28,649 nucleotides of DNA from a bacterium UBP6_UBA1196 (GTDB taxonomy: Bacteria; UBP6; UBA1177): NCBI GenBank assembly GCA_002310035.1, contig DBYC01000013.1, positions 1 to 28,649 of the forward strand. The letters run 5' to 3'. Shown here piece by piece: positions 1-8,339 of the stretch. The notes under the pieces are model-generated. The model was given only the letters and a program-made list of their open reading frames with translations. It searched no databases and was not told where the DNA came from. Position numbers and translations under genes: made by a program. Each line of letters starts with the position of its first letter. Positions within the stretch are counted from its first letter, which is position 1.

Positions 1-765
1 AAAAAATATAATGTTGACGCGGTTTACAACCTTGTCGCGCTTCTTTCGAGTGTCGGCGAGCAGAAACCTCAGCTTTCGTGGAAGATCAACCTCGGCGGTC
101 TGATGAACCTTCTCGAAATCGCGAGAGAGCTTCATTTTCAGCTTTTCACCCCGAGTTCGATCGGTTCTTTCGGTCCGGCTACTCCGAAGGACAACACTCC
201 GCAGGACACAATCCAGCGTCCCACTTCGATGTACGGTGTTACGAAGGTCGCAGGCGAACTTCTCTGCGACTACTACTATAAAAAATACGGCGTCGACACG
301 AGAGGCGTCAGATTCCCGGGCATCATTTCGAATGTCACTCTTCCCGGCGGCGGCACGACTGACTACGCAGTCGACATTTACTACGAAGCGATCAAAAAAC
401 ATCACTACACCTGCTACATCAAAGCGGGGACATACATGGACATGATGTATATGCCCGACTGCCTCAAAGCTGCTATCGGCGTAATGGAAGCCGATTCTTC
501 GAGATTCATCCACAGGAACTGCTTCAACGTCGCTTCGATGAGTTTCGAACCCGAACAGATCGCAGCTTCGATCAAAAAGGTCATCCCCGATTTCACGATG
601 GATTACGACATCGATCCGGTCCGTCAGGGCATCGCTGAAAGCTGGCCCAACAAAATGGACGACTCCTGCGCAAGAGCAGAGTGGGACTGGGCGCCTTCAT
701 ACGATTTGGACAGTATGACTGAGGATATGATCAAAGTTCTCAGCAAAAGATTGTTGAACAAATAA
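1..765 (+). CDS. NAD-dependent L-threonine 3-dehydrogenase, SDR/epimerase type (5' truncated)
   Basis: The frame is open from base 1, so the N-terminus lies outside the window; 254 codons are present and about 60 residues, including the Rossmann GxxGxxG loop, are missing. The product is expected to oxidise L-threonine to 2-amino-3-ketobutyrate with NAD+ in the cytoplasm. Visible signatures are PSSIGSFGP, the catalytic YGVTK (Tyr-x3-Lys of extended SDRs), RFPGIIS, GGGTTDYAV, YMDMMYMPD and a C-terminal SWPNKMDDS followed by W-x-W. This block is characteristic of the short-chain threonine dehydrogenase family and not of generic UDP-sugar epimerases. mscL starts 15 bp downstream and may be co-transcribed. 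An internal Met at base 103 is not the real start, because conserved family sequence continues upstream of it. The family call is confident; the catalytic role is inferred from it. Confidence 0.88.
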   Translation, partial: KKYNVDAVYNLVALLSSVGEQKPQLSWKINLGGLMNLLEIARELHFQLFTPSSIGSFGPATPKDNTPQDTIQRPTSMYGVTKVAGELLCDYYYKKYGVDTRGVRFPGIISNVTLPGGGTTDYAVDIYYEAIKKHHYTCYIKAGTYMDMMYMPDCLKAAIGVMEADSSRFIHRNCFNVASMSFEPEQIAASIKKVIPDFTMDYDIDPVRQGIAESWPNKMDDSCARAEWDWAPSYDLDSMTEDMIKVLSKRLLNK

Positions 766-780
766 CAAAGGGAGAAAAAA

Positions 781-1230
781 ATGAAAAATCTGCTTAAGGA
801 ATTTAAAGATTTCGCAATGAAGGGAAACGTTATGGACATGGCTGTCGGTATCATCATCGGCGGTGCGTTCGGCAAAATCGTAACCTCCGTTGTCAATGAT
901 GTAATCATGCCGCTCATCGGTCTTCTTGTCGGCGGTGTAAACTTTACCGATCTTGCAATTACTCTTAAAGAAGCTGTTCCGGCAGCTGAAGGCGTTGCTG
1001 CTCAGCCGGCAGTTCTTCTGAAATACGGAAATTTCCTTCAGACGACTTTCGATTTCCTCATCGTCGCTTTTTCGATTTTCCTTTTCATAAAACTTATCAA
1101 TACCGCTAAGGAAAGACTTGAAAAGGCTACGAAGGCTGCAGAAGAAGCTGCAGCAGCGGCAGCTCCGGCACCGGCTCCCGATCCTCAGATCGTTCTTCTT
1201 ACCGAAATCAGGGATCTTCTCAAAAAGTAA
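781..1230 (+). CDS. mscL: Large-conductance mechanosensitive channel MscL
   Basis: This 149-residue inner-membrane protein opens a large pore under membrane tension and protects cells from hypo-osmotic shock. The N-terminus is textbook MscL: a short amphipathic start, then GNVMDMAVGIIIGGAFGKIV as TM1/pore helix with its Gly/Ala packing face, then VNDVIMPLIG. A periplasmic loop of about 30 residues follows, then TM2 (FDFLIVAFSIFLFIKLI). The C-terminus has an Ala/Pro-rich linker and a terminal charged helix ending EIRDLLKK, typical of the cytoplasmic bundle. A GGGAG ribosome site sits just before the ATG. The length is normal for the family. It lies 15 bp behind the threonine dehydrogenase gene on the same strand. 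Confidence 0.96.
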   Translation: MKNLLKEFKDFAMKGNVMDMAVGIIIGGAFGKIVTSVVNDVIMPLIGLLVGGVNFTDLAITLKEAVPAAEGVAAQPAVLLKYGNFLQTTFDFLIVAFSIFLFIKLINTAKERLEKATKAAEEAAAAAAPAPAPDPQIVLLTEIRDLLKK

Positions 1231-1285
1231 GCATATTTGTTCTTTCCATCTCCGTCTGACGGATTCTATTAATAAAAGGTAAAAA

Positions 1286-2368
1286 ATGTCACAGACACTT
1301 AAAATTCTCAAAATTTTGTATTCGGCTTTCGGTTTCCGCTTCAAATACATCGGGATCCTTATTTTCAGGACTTTCATCGGTGCGTTGATGACGGTGACGC
1401 TGTTTCTCGACAAAATTTTTTTTTCCGGCGCGGCAAAGCAGAAAATCGAAAAACCCGTTTTTTTGATCGGTCACCTTCGCAGCGGAACGACTTTCCTGCA
1501 CCGTTTTCTGACTGAAAACTGTGACGAACTGCGCGGTTTCGCGATGTGGGAGATGGTTTTTCCTTCGATTTTCATGCGGAAAATCATCAAACCTTTCCTT
1601 CCGCTCGTTAAAAATCTCTCTTTCGACGGCGTCTGGGATCCGAAAATCCACAAAACCGACCTTTTTTCGATGGAAACGGACGACATCGCCCTTTCGATGC
1701 GCTATTTCGACGGTCTTCTCTCGTGGATCTATTTCTACTGCTGGCAGGATTTCGACGAAAGCGACACATTTGAAAAAGAACTCGTCGAAGTCGCCGGACA
1801 GGAAAAATTCGCCGACTATCTTCAGGAAATCCATCGCAAAAACATCTGGAAAACAGGAAGAAGGATGTTCTCGAAGTCGTTCGCGCAGCTTTTTGCGGTA
1901 GACAAGATCGAAGAAATTTACGAAAATCCGCGCATCATGCTGATAATCAGAAACCCGCTCGAGGCCGTTCCTTCGATGATGTCGCTCGAAAAACGGGTCC
2001 AGGAATCGCTCAACAACTACAGTTCACAGCCTGCCGAGCTGCAGCAGAGATTCCTCAAAAACATGTACCTGACGTCACTTTTTTACTACAGAATGTTCGA
2101 CGAGATCGCGGAAAAAAAGAAAAATTCTCCCAATTTCCTTCTTCTCACCCACAAGCAGCTGATGACCGATTTCGACAATACTTTCGACAGGATAATCGAA
2201 TTCTGCAACCTCAAAAAAGACGAAAAATTTGCCGCGGCACTCAAAGCACAGTCCGAAAAGCAGAAGACTTTCAAAACCGAGCACATCTATTCGCTTGAAC
2301 AGTTCGGCCTTACCGAAGAGCAGGTGAGAAAAGATTTCGCATTCGTTTTTGAAAAGTATGATCTGTAG
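1286..2368 (+). CDS. Sulfotransferase family protein
   Basis: A 360-residue protein with the two PAPS-binding elements of the sulfotransferase fold. The 5'-phosphosulfate loop is FLIGHLRSGTTFLHRFL (about residues 60-76), and the 3'-phosphate motif is IIRNPLEAVPSMMSLEKR near residue 225. It would transfer sulfate from PAPS to an unknown acceptor such as a lipid, glycan or secondary metabolite. An N-terminal hydrophobic stretch (about residues 20-45) may anchor it to the membrane. The ATG at 1286 follows an AAAGG-type site. It is separated from mscL by 55 bp containing only a minimal palindrome (TCCGTC-T-GACGGA, 1251-1263). No PAPS-synthesis genes are in the window and nothing nearby identifies the acceptor. 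Confidence 0.82.
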   Translation: MSQTLKILKILYSAFGFRFKYIGILIFRTFIGALMTVTLFLDKIFFSGAAKQKIEKPVFLIGHLRSGTTFLHRFLTENCDELRGFAMWEMVFPSIFMRKIIKPFLPLVKNLSFDGVWDPKIHKTDLFSMETDDIALSMRYFDGLLSWIYFYCWQDFDESDTFEKELVEVAGQEKFADYLQEIHRKNIWKTGRRMFSKSFAQLFAVDKIEEIYENPRIMLIIRNPLEAVPSMMSLEKRVQESLNNYSSQPAELQQRFLKNMYLTSLFYYRMFDEIAEKKKNSPNFLLLTHKQLMTDFDNTFDRIIEFCNLKKDEKFAAALKAQSEKQKTFKTEHIYSLEQFGLTEEQVRKDFAFVFEKYDL

Positions 2369-2427
2369 GGACTAAAAAATTGTTCCTGTATTATGTCATG
2401 TAAAGTCGAAATTTAAAAAAATACTGC

Positions 2428-2433
2428 TATAAT
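2428..2433 (+). promoter_or_regulatory. Putative -10 box (TATAAT) for the secreted-protein operon
   Basis: A perfect TATAAT lies 37 bp before the ATG at 2470, in the 80-100-bp gap after the sulfotransferase gene. No convincing -35 hexamer sits 16-18 bp upstream, so only the -10 element is claimed. Confidence 0.4.
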
Positions 2434-2469
2434 AGATGGTTTTTTGGTTTGTTTTTGTGGAGGCAGCAC

Positions 2470-4305
2470 ATGAAGTTTTTTGCCAAGTTGCTGATTTTAA
2501 ACATGTTTTTTGTGGGGGTTGTTTGCGCTGTGCCGATAAGCAACATTCCGACGCTTGTTTATGAGGGGGCATATGACTACTTCATTCTGTCGAAGTCTCT
2601 GCTTCAGAACACAGGAGCTTATTCGTCTTACGAGCCGCAGGGCGACACTTCGATCGGAGTCGCCGGGGCGAGTGATTTCCTGCTTGAAAGCGACATTCCG
2701 AAAGATGCTGCCATAGAGCAGGCTTTTCTTGTCTGGTTCGCTTCGGTGAACGATTCCGATTCGATGGTATTCACTGACAATGAGGTCACTTTGATGACTC
2801 CGGACGGCGAGGAACACACAGTCAAGGCTTCATTACAGGGAAATTCGGCTTCACCGCAGGGGTTTGAGTTCGAATCATATTATGCAAAAGGTTACTACTA
2901 TTATGTTTACAGAGTCGATGTTACGGATATTATTTCAAAATTCCAGCATGGTTCCGACAACGGCGATATGAGATCCCTTGCCGGTGAATACAAGGTGAGC
3001 GGTGTCGACGATATTTACGACTGTGTGCAGAACCAAAATCATAAATACTGCGAAATGGCAAGCATGATAGGCGGCTGGCAGCTTATTCTGATATACGGTT
3101 CGTCGCAGATCGCCAGGAAAAGGCTTTATCTTTACAACGGTCTTACATGGAGTTCCGGCACTCTGACCAATCCTACAACGATAAACATCGCGAACTTCGA
3201 GCTTCCCGAAAAAGCCGCTGTCAAGGTTTCATTCGTGACTGCCGACGGCGACGATTTCATCTCCTATCCCGAATATCTCGAAGTTCAGGGTTCGCTTGCC
3301 GCGGAACCGCTTGTTCTTGGCGATGTCGACGGTTCATGCAATCCGCTGAACCAGCCTTTCAACAGCAAGTTCAGAACTGTCAACCACAAAGGAGAGCAGT
3401 CGGAATGCCGCGAAGAGCTTTCGTTCGACATTGACACATTTTTTATGCAGTATGACGAAACGGTCGATGACGGCGTGGTGAATCCGCATGTCCAGTACGG
3501 CACGAACTCGATGACTTTTTTCATCAAGACAGGAAACGACATTGTTCTTACAAACTATGTCATTCTTTCGGTCGACACGCGTCTCCCGGCGTTCGACATT
3601 CCCGAGAAAAACGAAAAATTTCTTCTCACGACGACAGGTGCTGACGGAAAAGTCTGTCCCGATACAGCTTTCGGCTATCAGATCGTTGTCGAAAATCACG
3701 GGCAGGAACCTGCCGAATCGGTTATGGTGAAGGATCCTCTTAAAGATCTTCTGACTTATATTCCGGGAACTTTCCAGATAGATTATACCGGCACGGGAAA
3801 ATGTTTCGAGGAGTTTCCCGACGGCGGCAGTTTCCCGCTTGCATCGGGGCTTAAAATCGCTGATACCATGGAAATCTGCCAGAGTGAAGCGAACTGCGAA
3901 AGGGTTCTGCTTCGCTTCCTTGTAAAGCCGCCGGAAGATTCTCCGAAAAACGCGGCTTTCACGAATACGGCCGACATCTGGGATTCCAAAACAGGAGGCG
4001 ATTCGGCTTACAGAACGAACCAGGGACTGCCGGTAAGAGCCACTTTCCTCTCTTCCTGCGAGGCTAAAAGTGATGCTGCGGTAAAGGCGGAACTTTACAC
4101 AAAAGAAAGCATGAGCTGCGACGGGACCAAAGAAGTTCCCGACGACCCTGTTTTGCCGGAAGACGACGAAGCTTCGGAAAGTGATGATGCTGACGATGCG
4201 GAATCCGGGAATGATTCCGGTGAAAACAACGGAAATCAGGAGGCTTCAGATGCCGCAGAAGGAGCGGAGGACGAAGATTCAGGCTGTACTGTTATGATAA
4301 TTTAG
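2470..4305 (+). CDS. Secreted DUF11-like surface protein with acidic Cys-containing C-terminal tail
   Basis: 611 residues from the ATG at 2470. That start is preceded by a GGAGG site and gives a clean signal peptide (MKFFAKLLILNMFFVGVVCA); an upstream in-frame TTG at 2449 would overlap the ribosome site and is rejected. The N-terminal part (about 20-320) has the layout of DUF3344-like surface proteins: an externalised Ala/Leu-Val-Trp-Phe strand, YRVDVTDII and a GGWQLILIYG segment. Residues about 390-540 resemble a DUF11/CARDB-like beta-sandwich (YQIVVENHGQEPAESVMVKD, then LTYIPGTFQ). The last ~60 residues are Asp/Glu/Ser-rich and end DEDSGCTVMII. The adjacent protease has an equivalent tail, so both are probably exported and handled by the same surface-anchoring route. 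The role is unknown; a structural or adhesive surface protein is the safest reading. Confidence 0.72.
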   Translation: MKFFAKLLILNMFFVGVVCAVPISNIPTLVYEGAYDYFILSKSLLQNTGAYSSYEPQGDTSIGVAGASDFLLESDIPKDAAIEQAFLVWFASVNDSDSMVFTDNEVTLMTPDGEEHTVKASLQGNSASPQGFEFESYYAKGYYYYVYRVDVTDIISKFQHGSDNGDMRSLAGEYKVSGVDDIYDCVQNQNHKYCEMASMIGGWQLILIYGSSQIARKRLYLYNGLTWSSGTLTNPTTINIANFELPEKAAVKVSFVTADGDDFISYPEYLEVQGSLAAEPLVLGDVDGSCNPLNQPFNSKFRTVNHKGEQSECREELSFDIDTFFMQYDETVDDGVVNPHVQYGTNSMTFFIKTGNDIVLTNYVILSVDTRLPAFDIPEKNEKFLLTTTGADGKVCPDTAFGYQIVVENHGQEPAESVMVKDPLKDLLTYIPGTFQIDYTGTGKCFEEFPDGGSFPLASGLKIADTMEICQSEANCERVLLRFLVKPPEDSPKNAAFTNTADIWDSKTGGDSAYRTNQGLPVRATFLSSCEAKSDAAVKAELYTKESMSCDGTKEVPDDPVLPEDDEASESDDADDAESGNDSGENNGNQEASDAAEGAEDEDSGCTVMII

Positions 4306-4320
4306 GATATGGGGGCAACA

Positions 4321-6201
4321 ATGAAAAAAATTCTGTTTATCACACTCTTTTTTCTTCCGCTTTTTATGTTTGCGGAAAATCTTTACTACTATTCAAACGG
4401 CAAAAAAATCACTATGTCGGAGACATCCGGCTACACTTTTATTGCGGACAGCAGTAAAAAATCGGCGGATAATCTGGCAAAAAGCCTGAATTTTATGCAG
4501 CGGCACAAAAACATCTATCTTTTCACCAAACTCAGTTCGGAAAATCTGAAAAAACTCGAAAAAAGCGGAACGATTCTTCCTGCTTATAAAAGGAACGGCG
4601 GCGAAAAGGTCTATGCGAGCGGCAGAATTTTCGTGAAACTTCCGATGATGGACGAGAAATCGGTCGAAAAATGGTGCGAAAAAAACAATCTTCGTCTTTT
4701 GAAAAAATTCAAATACGCTGTTGACTGGTATCTTGTCGAAACGGCGGAAAATCCGATAAAAAAATCGGTCGCGCTTGTCGAGAAAAAGATTGCGGCACAG
4801 GCTGAACCAAGCTTTTTTATGAGTCTTGAAAAGAGAACTTACATTCCGAACGATCCGTTTTTCGCAAACCAGTGGCATCTTTACAACGACGGTACGAACC
4901 AGAATGTTTCGGGCAGTGACAGCGCGCATGTCGCCGAAGCATGGGATGTTCTCCGCCAGATCAAAGGCGAACTCGGCGGTTCGACTGTGAAACTTGCGAT
5001 AATCGACGACGGTTTTGACAGCACTCACGAGGATTTTCAGGGCCGTTTTCTCCCGGGACACGATTTCGGCGACGGAGACGATTATCCTGATCCGCATCAG
5101 GAAGGCATTAACCCTGACCAGCACGGCACTTCTGTCGCCGGAGTTGCAGGCGGCGCTACGGACAACGGAATCGGTATCGCGGGAGCATGCCCTAACTGCC
5201 AGCTTATCCCGATAAGAATGAAAATGAGCGGTGTCGTTTCGCTTGATTCTCCGGCTATCGAGTCTTTTGAATGGGCGGCGGACGCAGGCGCAGACATAAT
5301 TTCGAACAGCTGGGGCCCGGCTGACGGAACAGGTCAGCCGGTCGACATGAACCAGACTTTGAAAGATCTGGTTGAAAATATCACAACAACAGGTAGAAAC
5401 GGCAAGGGAACGATCATTCTTTTTGCTGCCGGAAACGGCGGCGAAAGCATTGAAACCGACGGTTACGCAAGCAACCCCAATGTTTTTGCGATCGGTGCGA
5501 GCAATGCTTCCGGAATGAAGTCTTCATACTCCGATTTCGGCAATTCGCTTGACTTCATGGCATGCAGCAACGATCAGGATTCAAGCGGCGGCGATGCATG
5601 GTCAGGCGGCGGCGACATCGACGGGATCTGGACAACTGACAACATGGGGCAGGGCGGCTACAATTCAGGTAACATGAATGCAGGCGACGCGGCGGGCAAC
5701 TATACGAACAGTTTCGGCGGAACCTCATCGGCATGTCCGCTCGCGGCAGGAATCACCGGACTTGTCCTTTTCGCTAACCCTGAACTTACCAGAGATCAGG
5801 TTTACGAACTTTTTAAGGACACTGCAGATAAGATCGGCGGTGTGGAGTATGACAGTAACAAATTCCATATAAACTACGGTTACGGCAGACTCAATGCATG
5901 CAAAGCTGTCAAAATGGCTCTCGAAATGGCAGGTAGTGATGTTCCGAGCATTGAATGCGGCGGCACTATCAATCAGTCTGATCCGTCAGACCCGGCAGAT
6001 TCCGGTGACACCGATACCAGTGACACAGGTTCTCAGGATCCTGCAGACAGCGACACAGCCGACACGGCTGATACCGCCGATACTGCCGACACCGCACAGG
6101 ATGCCGACATCGCAGAACAGGAAGAGCCCGACGAAGAACAGGCGGAACAGAAACCTGTCATCAAAGATGATGATTCCGGTTGTGCTCTTACTTTGATTTA
6201 A
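4321..6201 (+). CDS. Secreted S8 (subtilisin-like) serine protease with acidic Cys-containing tail
   Basis: 626 residues from the ATG at 4321, preceded by GGGGG. The alternative ATG at 4309 overlaps that site and would put extra residues before the signal peptide MKKILFITLFFLPLFMFA. After a propeptide-like region (about 20-170), the S8 catalytic triad is complete: Asp229 in AIIDDGFD, His268 in QHGTSVAGVAGG and Ser469 in GGTSSACPLAAG. The oxyanion Asn lies in FAAGNGG. The C-terminus is a low-complexity Asp/Thr/Ala linker (DTADTADTADTA) followed by DDDSGCALTLI. The protein should be exported and autoprocessed, and it probably degrades or matures extracellular proteins. It follows the DUF11-like gene by 15 bp, so the two are probably one operon. 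The protease may process its neighbour, though that is only inference. Confidence 0.93.
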   Translation: MKKILFITLFFLPLFMFAENLYYYSNGKKITMSETSGYTFIADSSKKSADNLAKSLNFMQRHKNIYLFTKLSSENLKKLEKSGTILPAYKRNGGEKVYASGRIFVKLPMMDEKSVEKWCEKNNLRLLKKFKYAVDWYLVETAENPIKKSVALVEKKIAAQAEPSFFMSLEKRTYIPNDPFFANQWHLYNDGTNQNVSGSDSAHVAEAWDVLRQIKGELGGSTVKLAIIDDGFDSTHEDFQGRFLPGHDFGDGDDYPDPHQEGINPDQHGTSVAGVAGGATDNGIGIAGACPNCQLIPIRMKMSGVVSLDSPAIESFEWAADAGADIISNSWGPADGTGQPVDMNQTLKDLVENITTTGRNGKGTIILFAAGNGGESIETDGYASNPNVFAIGASNASGMKSSYSDFGNSLDFMACSNDQDSSGGDAWSGGGDIDGIWTTDNMGQGGYNSGNMNAGDAAGNYTNSFGGTSSACPLAAGITGLVLFANPELTRDQVYELFKDTADKIGGVEYDSNKFHINYGYGRLNACKAVKMALEMAGSDVPSIECGGTINQSDPSDPADSGDTDTSDTGSQDPADSDTADTADTADTADTAQDADIAEQEEPDEEQAEQKPVIKDDDSGCALTLI

Positions 6202-6204
6202 TCT

Positions 6205-7014
6205 ATGTTCCGCAAGATTCCTGCATTTTTCAAACTTTACAGAGCTGATGTGCTGATTCTTTCGTTTCTCGCTTTTTTTGCGGGAAGGCTGCTGGGAAAA
6301 GGAAATTTCAGCTCTGTTTTTCTGGTCCAGTCGTTTTTCATCGCGCTTTTTCCGTACAATTTCGTCTACACCCTTAATTCGATAACCGATGTCGTTGAAG
6401 ACTCGAAAAACAAGCCGTGGAGGCCGATTCCTTCAGGCGCACTGTCCAGGCGTGACGCGGTCCTGTGGCTTATTTTTCTGGCATTCTGCTCAATTTCGGG
6501 AACGGTAATTCTTTTTGACGGACTTGAGAAATATCTCGTTTTCGGCATTCTGATTTTCGGAATTTTTTATTCTCTGCCCCCTTTCGTTCTGAAAAAGCGT
6601 GGAATGCTGGCATGTTTTGTGACGGGGCTTGGCATTGCATATCCGATGATAATCGCCGGAGGCATTGAATTCTTTCCGTTTTCGGCGAGCCTGCTTCTCC
6701 ATGTTCTCGGAGTCACTGTTTTGAAAGATCTTTCCGATTTCGAGGGCGATCTTCTGGCAGGAAGGAAAGTCGCGGGATCTGCAAACATCGGCAAAAACTG
6801 CTTTTTGTCGGTTGTTTTTATGCTGCTTTCCGCTGCCGGATTTCTGCTGACGCCTTTTAAGACGGCTGTTGTTCTGCCGGTTTTTGCGCTTGCAGTTCTT
6901 TTTTTCAGTATGTTTTTTTTAAAGGATTTCAATAAAAAAATTTACCAGCGAATGATTTTTGCGACTGCTGCTGCTTCGATTGCTGCTCTGATCCTGATTG
7001 CGCTTCAAGTTTGA
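6205..7014 (+). CDS. UbiA-family membrane prenyltransferase
   Basis: A 269-residue, very hydrophobic protein with about eight or nine membrane segments and both UbiA aspartate motifs. The first is N58-x3-D62-x3-D66 in NSITDVVEDSKNKPWRPIPSG; the second is KDLSDFEGD, with D175, D178 and D182. UbiA enzymes use Mg-bound polyprenyl diphosphates to prenylate aromatic rings, heme or glycerol-phosphate lipids. The sequence does not reveal the acceptor, and no quinone or heme genes are adjacent. The ATG lies 3 bp after the protease stop with no clear ribosome site of its own, so translation is probably coupled to the protease. That linkage to two Cys-tailed exported proteins is curious. Its stop codon overlaps the -35 box of the next promoter. 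Confidence 0.85.
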   Translation: MFRKIPAFFKLYRADVLILSFLAFFAGRLLGKGNFSSVFLVQSFFIALFPYNFVYTLNSITDVVEDSKNKPWRPIPSGALSRRDAVLWLIFLAFCSISGTVILFDGLEKYLVFGILIFGIFYSLPPFVLKKRGMLACFVTGLGIAYPMIIAGGIEFFPFSASLLLHVLGVTVLKDLSDFEGDLLAGRKVAGSANIGKNCFLSVVFMLLSAAGFLLTPFKTAVVLPVFALAVLFFSMFFLKDFNKKIYQRMIFATAAASIAALILIALQV

Positions 7015-7039
7015 ATTTTTCTTTTTTGGGTGCTAAAAT
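7011..7039 (+). promoter_or_regulatory. Predicted sigma70-type promoter for ridA
   Basis: TTGAAT (7011-7016), a 17-bp spacer and TAAAAT (7034-7039). The -35 box overlaps the stop codon of the UbiA gene. The leader contains a small CACCG/CGGTG hairpin at 7040-7055. This placement lets ridA be expressed independently of the upstream operon. Confidence 0.5.
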
Positions 7040-7082
7040 CACCGGTATTTCGGTGCTTAACAACTTTGATACGGAGAAAGAA

Positions 7083-7463
7083 ATGAAAAGAATCATCAGT
7101 TCCCCGGAAGCTCCGGCTGCGATCGGTCCTTACAGCCAGGCAGTGGAAGCTAACGGCACAGTTTATGTTTCAGGACAGCTTCCGATTGATGTCAAAACCG
7201 GCAAATTTGTTGACGGCGGCATAAAGGAGCAGACAGAACAGGCACTTTTAAATATCGGTGCGATCCTTAAGGCTGCCGGATATTCATACGCCGATGTCGT
7301 CAAAACCACGGTCCTGCTGAGCGACATGAACAATTTCAAGGAGATGAACGAAGTGTACGCGAAATATTTCACTTCGGAATGTCCGGCTAGGGCCGCTTTC
7401 CAGGTCGTTAAACTTCCGCTCGGCGCGATGGTCGAAATCGAGTGTGTTGCGGTAAAAGGGTAA
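7083..7463 (+). CDS. ridA: RidA/YjgF family enamine/imine deaminase
   Basis: 126 residues from the ATG at 7083, which has GGAGA upstream. The frame is open back to 7011, but the conserved RidA N-terminus begins at this Met. Hallmarks are APAAIGPYSQAV, VYVSGQLPID, EQTEQALLNIGAILKAAG, KTTVLLSDMNNF, CPARAAFQV (with the Arg that binds the substrate carboxylate) and AMVEIECVA with its terminal Glu. The protein forms trimers in the cytoplasm and hydrolyses reactive enamine/imine intermediates made by PLP enzymes such as threonine dehydratase. Its length is typical. It probably has its own promoter and may be read through into the lipoprotein gene 6 bp downstream. Confidence 0.94.
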   Translation: MKRIISSPEAPAAIGPYSQAVEANGTVYVSGQLPIDVKTGKFVDGGIKEQTEQALLNIGAILKAAGYSYADVVKTTVLLSDMNNFKEMNEVYAKYFTSECPARAAFQVVKLPLGAMVEIECVAVKG

Positions 7464-7469
7464 CATGGG

Positions 7470-8228
7470 ATGAAAAAAATATTTTTCTTCCTTTTTATAT
7501 CCCTGATCCTGCTTTCCTGTTCGAGTGTCCCCAGAAAAACTGTCGATGAAAACGGAAGTTATCTCTGGAAGCCTGAAGTTTTCGAGCTTAATCCGCGCAA
7601 CAAAGTTTTTACGGCCGAAGGTGCTGTAACAATGTGGATAAATGTCGAGCAGTTTAAAGGAAAATTCACCGGTGATTACCAGATTATGTCTGCATCGCCG
7701 GATAAATGGAGAATGATGATCACTGGTCCGTTCAACATTTCTGTCGCGACAGTTATCATTAACGGTGAAAATGCAAGCATTTTTCACGAAGGAGTCTGGG
7801 ACAACGCGCCTTGGAGCGAAGTTTCAGGACAACTTTTCAACGCTGCCGTTGATGGTGATCTTCTTTCTGTAATGCTCGGCGGCAGATTCCGCTTCGAAGG
7901 CGAGTGCGCTGACATAGGAACAGGGGCTAAACTTTGCCGTAAAAACGGAATTTACTACAAAATCGTAAAAAACAGAGTGACTGAAATAGTGAGCGGGGAA
8001 CTCTACATTGTTTCTGAAAAGAAAAGCGCGGCGTCGAAACGCGTCAGAAAGGGGAGGCGCGGCGCAAATACCCGTTCTGCCGGAAAGCAGAGGCAATGGG
8101 TCGGTATCAACCGCGGAAAACATGCATTCATTTTTGAAAATAAGCGCATTGATTCGTCATCCGAACTGCAGGAAACTCTTTTTGAGCCTCCTAAATCAGA
8201 CGAACCGGATATTTTCGACGAATTGTGA
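7470..8228 (+). CDS. Putative outer-membrane lipoprotein (LolB/DUF4292-like in outline)
   Basis: 252 residues with a lipoprotein signal: MKKIFFFLFISLILLSC, lipobox LLSC, with Cys17 as the lipidated residue. Residues about 45-175 contain alternating beta-strand patterns (AEGAVTMWINVEQFKGKFTG, WRMMITGPFNISVATVIING) that resemble the half-barrel of LolA/LolB or DUF4292 lipoproteins. The remainder is basic (KSAASKRVRKGRRGA) and then acidic at the C-terminus. It could take part in lipoprotein or lipid trafficking to the outer membrane, but I cannot assign a named family. It is spaced 6 bp from ridA on the same strand. The lipoprotein call is solid; the fold call is tentative. Confidence 0.6.
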   Translation: MKKIFFFLFISLILLSCSSVPRKTVDENGSYLWKPEVFELNPRNKVFTAEGAVTMWINVEQFKGKFTGDYQIMSASPDKWRMMITGPFNISVATVIINGENASIFHEGVWDNAPWSEVSGQLFNAAVDGDLLSVMLGGRFRFEGECADIGTGAKLCRKNGIYYKIVKNRVTEIVSGELYIVSEKKSAASKRVRKGRRGANTRSAGKQRQWVGINRGKHAFIFENKRIDSSSELQETLFEPPKSDEPDIFDEL

Positions 8229-8285
8229 AAAATTTCTGCAAGGCTGAATTGTTGATGAAGAATGCAAACATGAAAAAAGCTCTTG

Positions 8286-8313
8286 TTGACTTATAACTGT
8301 AAAAGCATATTAT
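8286..8313 (+). promoter_or_regulatory. Predicted promoter of the TPR-protein gene
   Basis: TTGACT (8286-8291), a 16-bp spacer and TATTAT (8308-8313), 27 bp before the ATG at 8340, in the 111-bp gap after the lipoprotein gene. Confidence 0.45.
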
Positions 8314-8339
8314 ATTGAAGTTTATTGGTTCGGGGCTTT

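Noticed and set aside
1251..1263. TCCGTC-T-GACGGA palindrome after mscL as a terminator
   Set aside because: The loop is one base and no T-run follows; too weak to call.
697..1413. 238-codon minus-strand ORF across mscL
   Set aside because: It overlaps mscL almost completely, has no recognisable motif, and mscL is certain.
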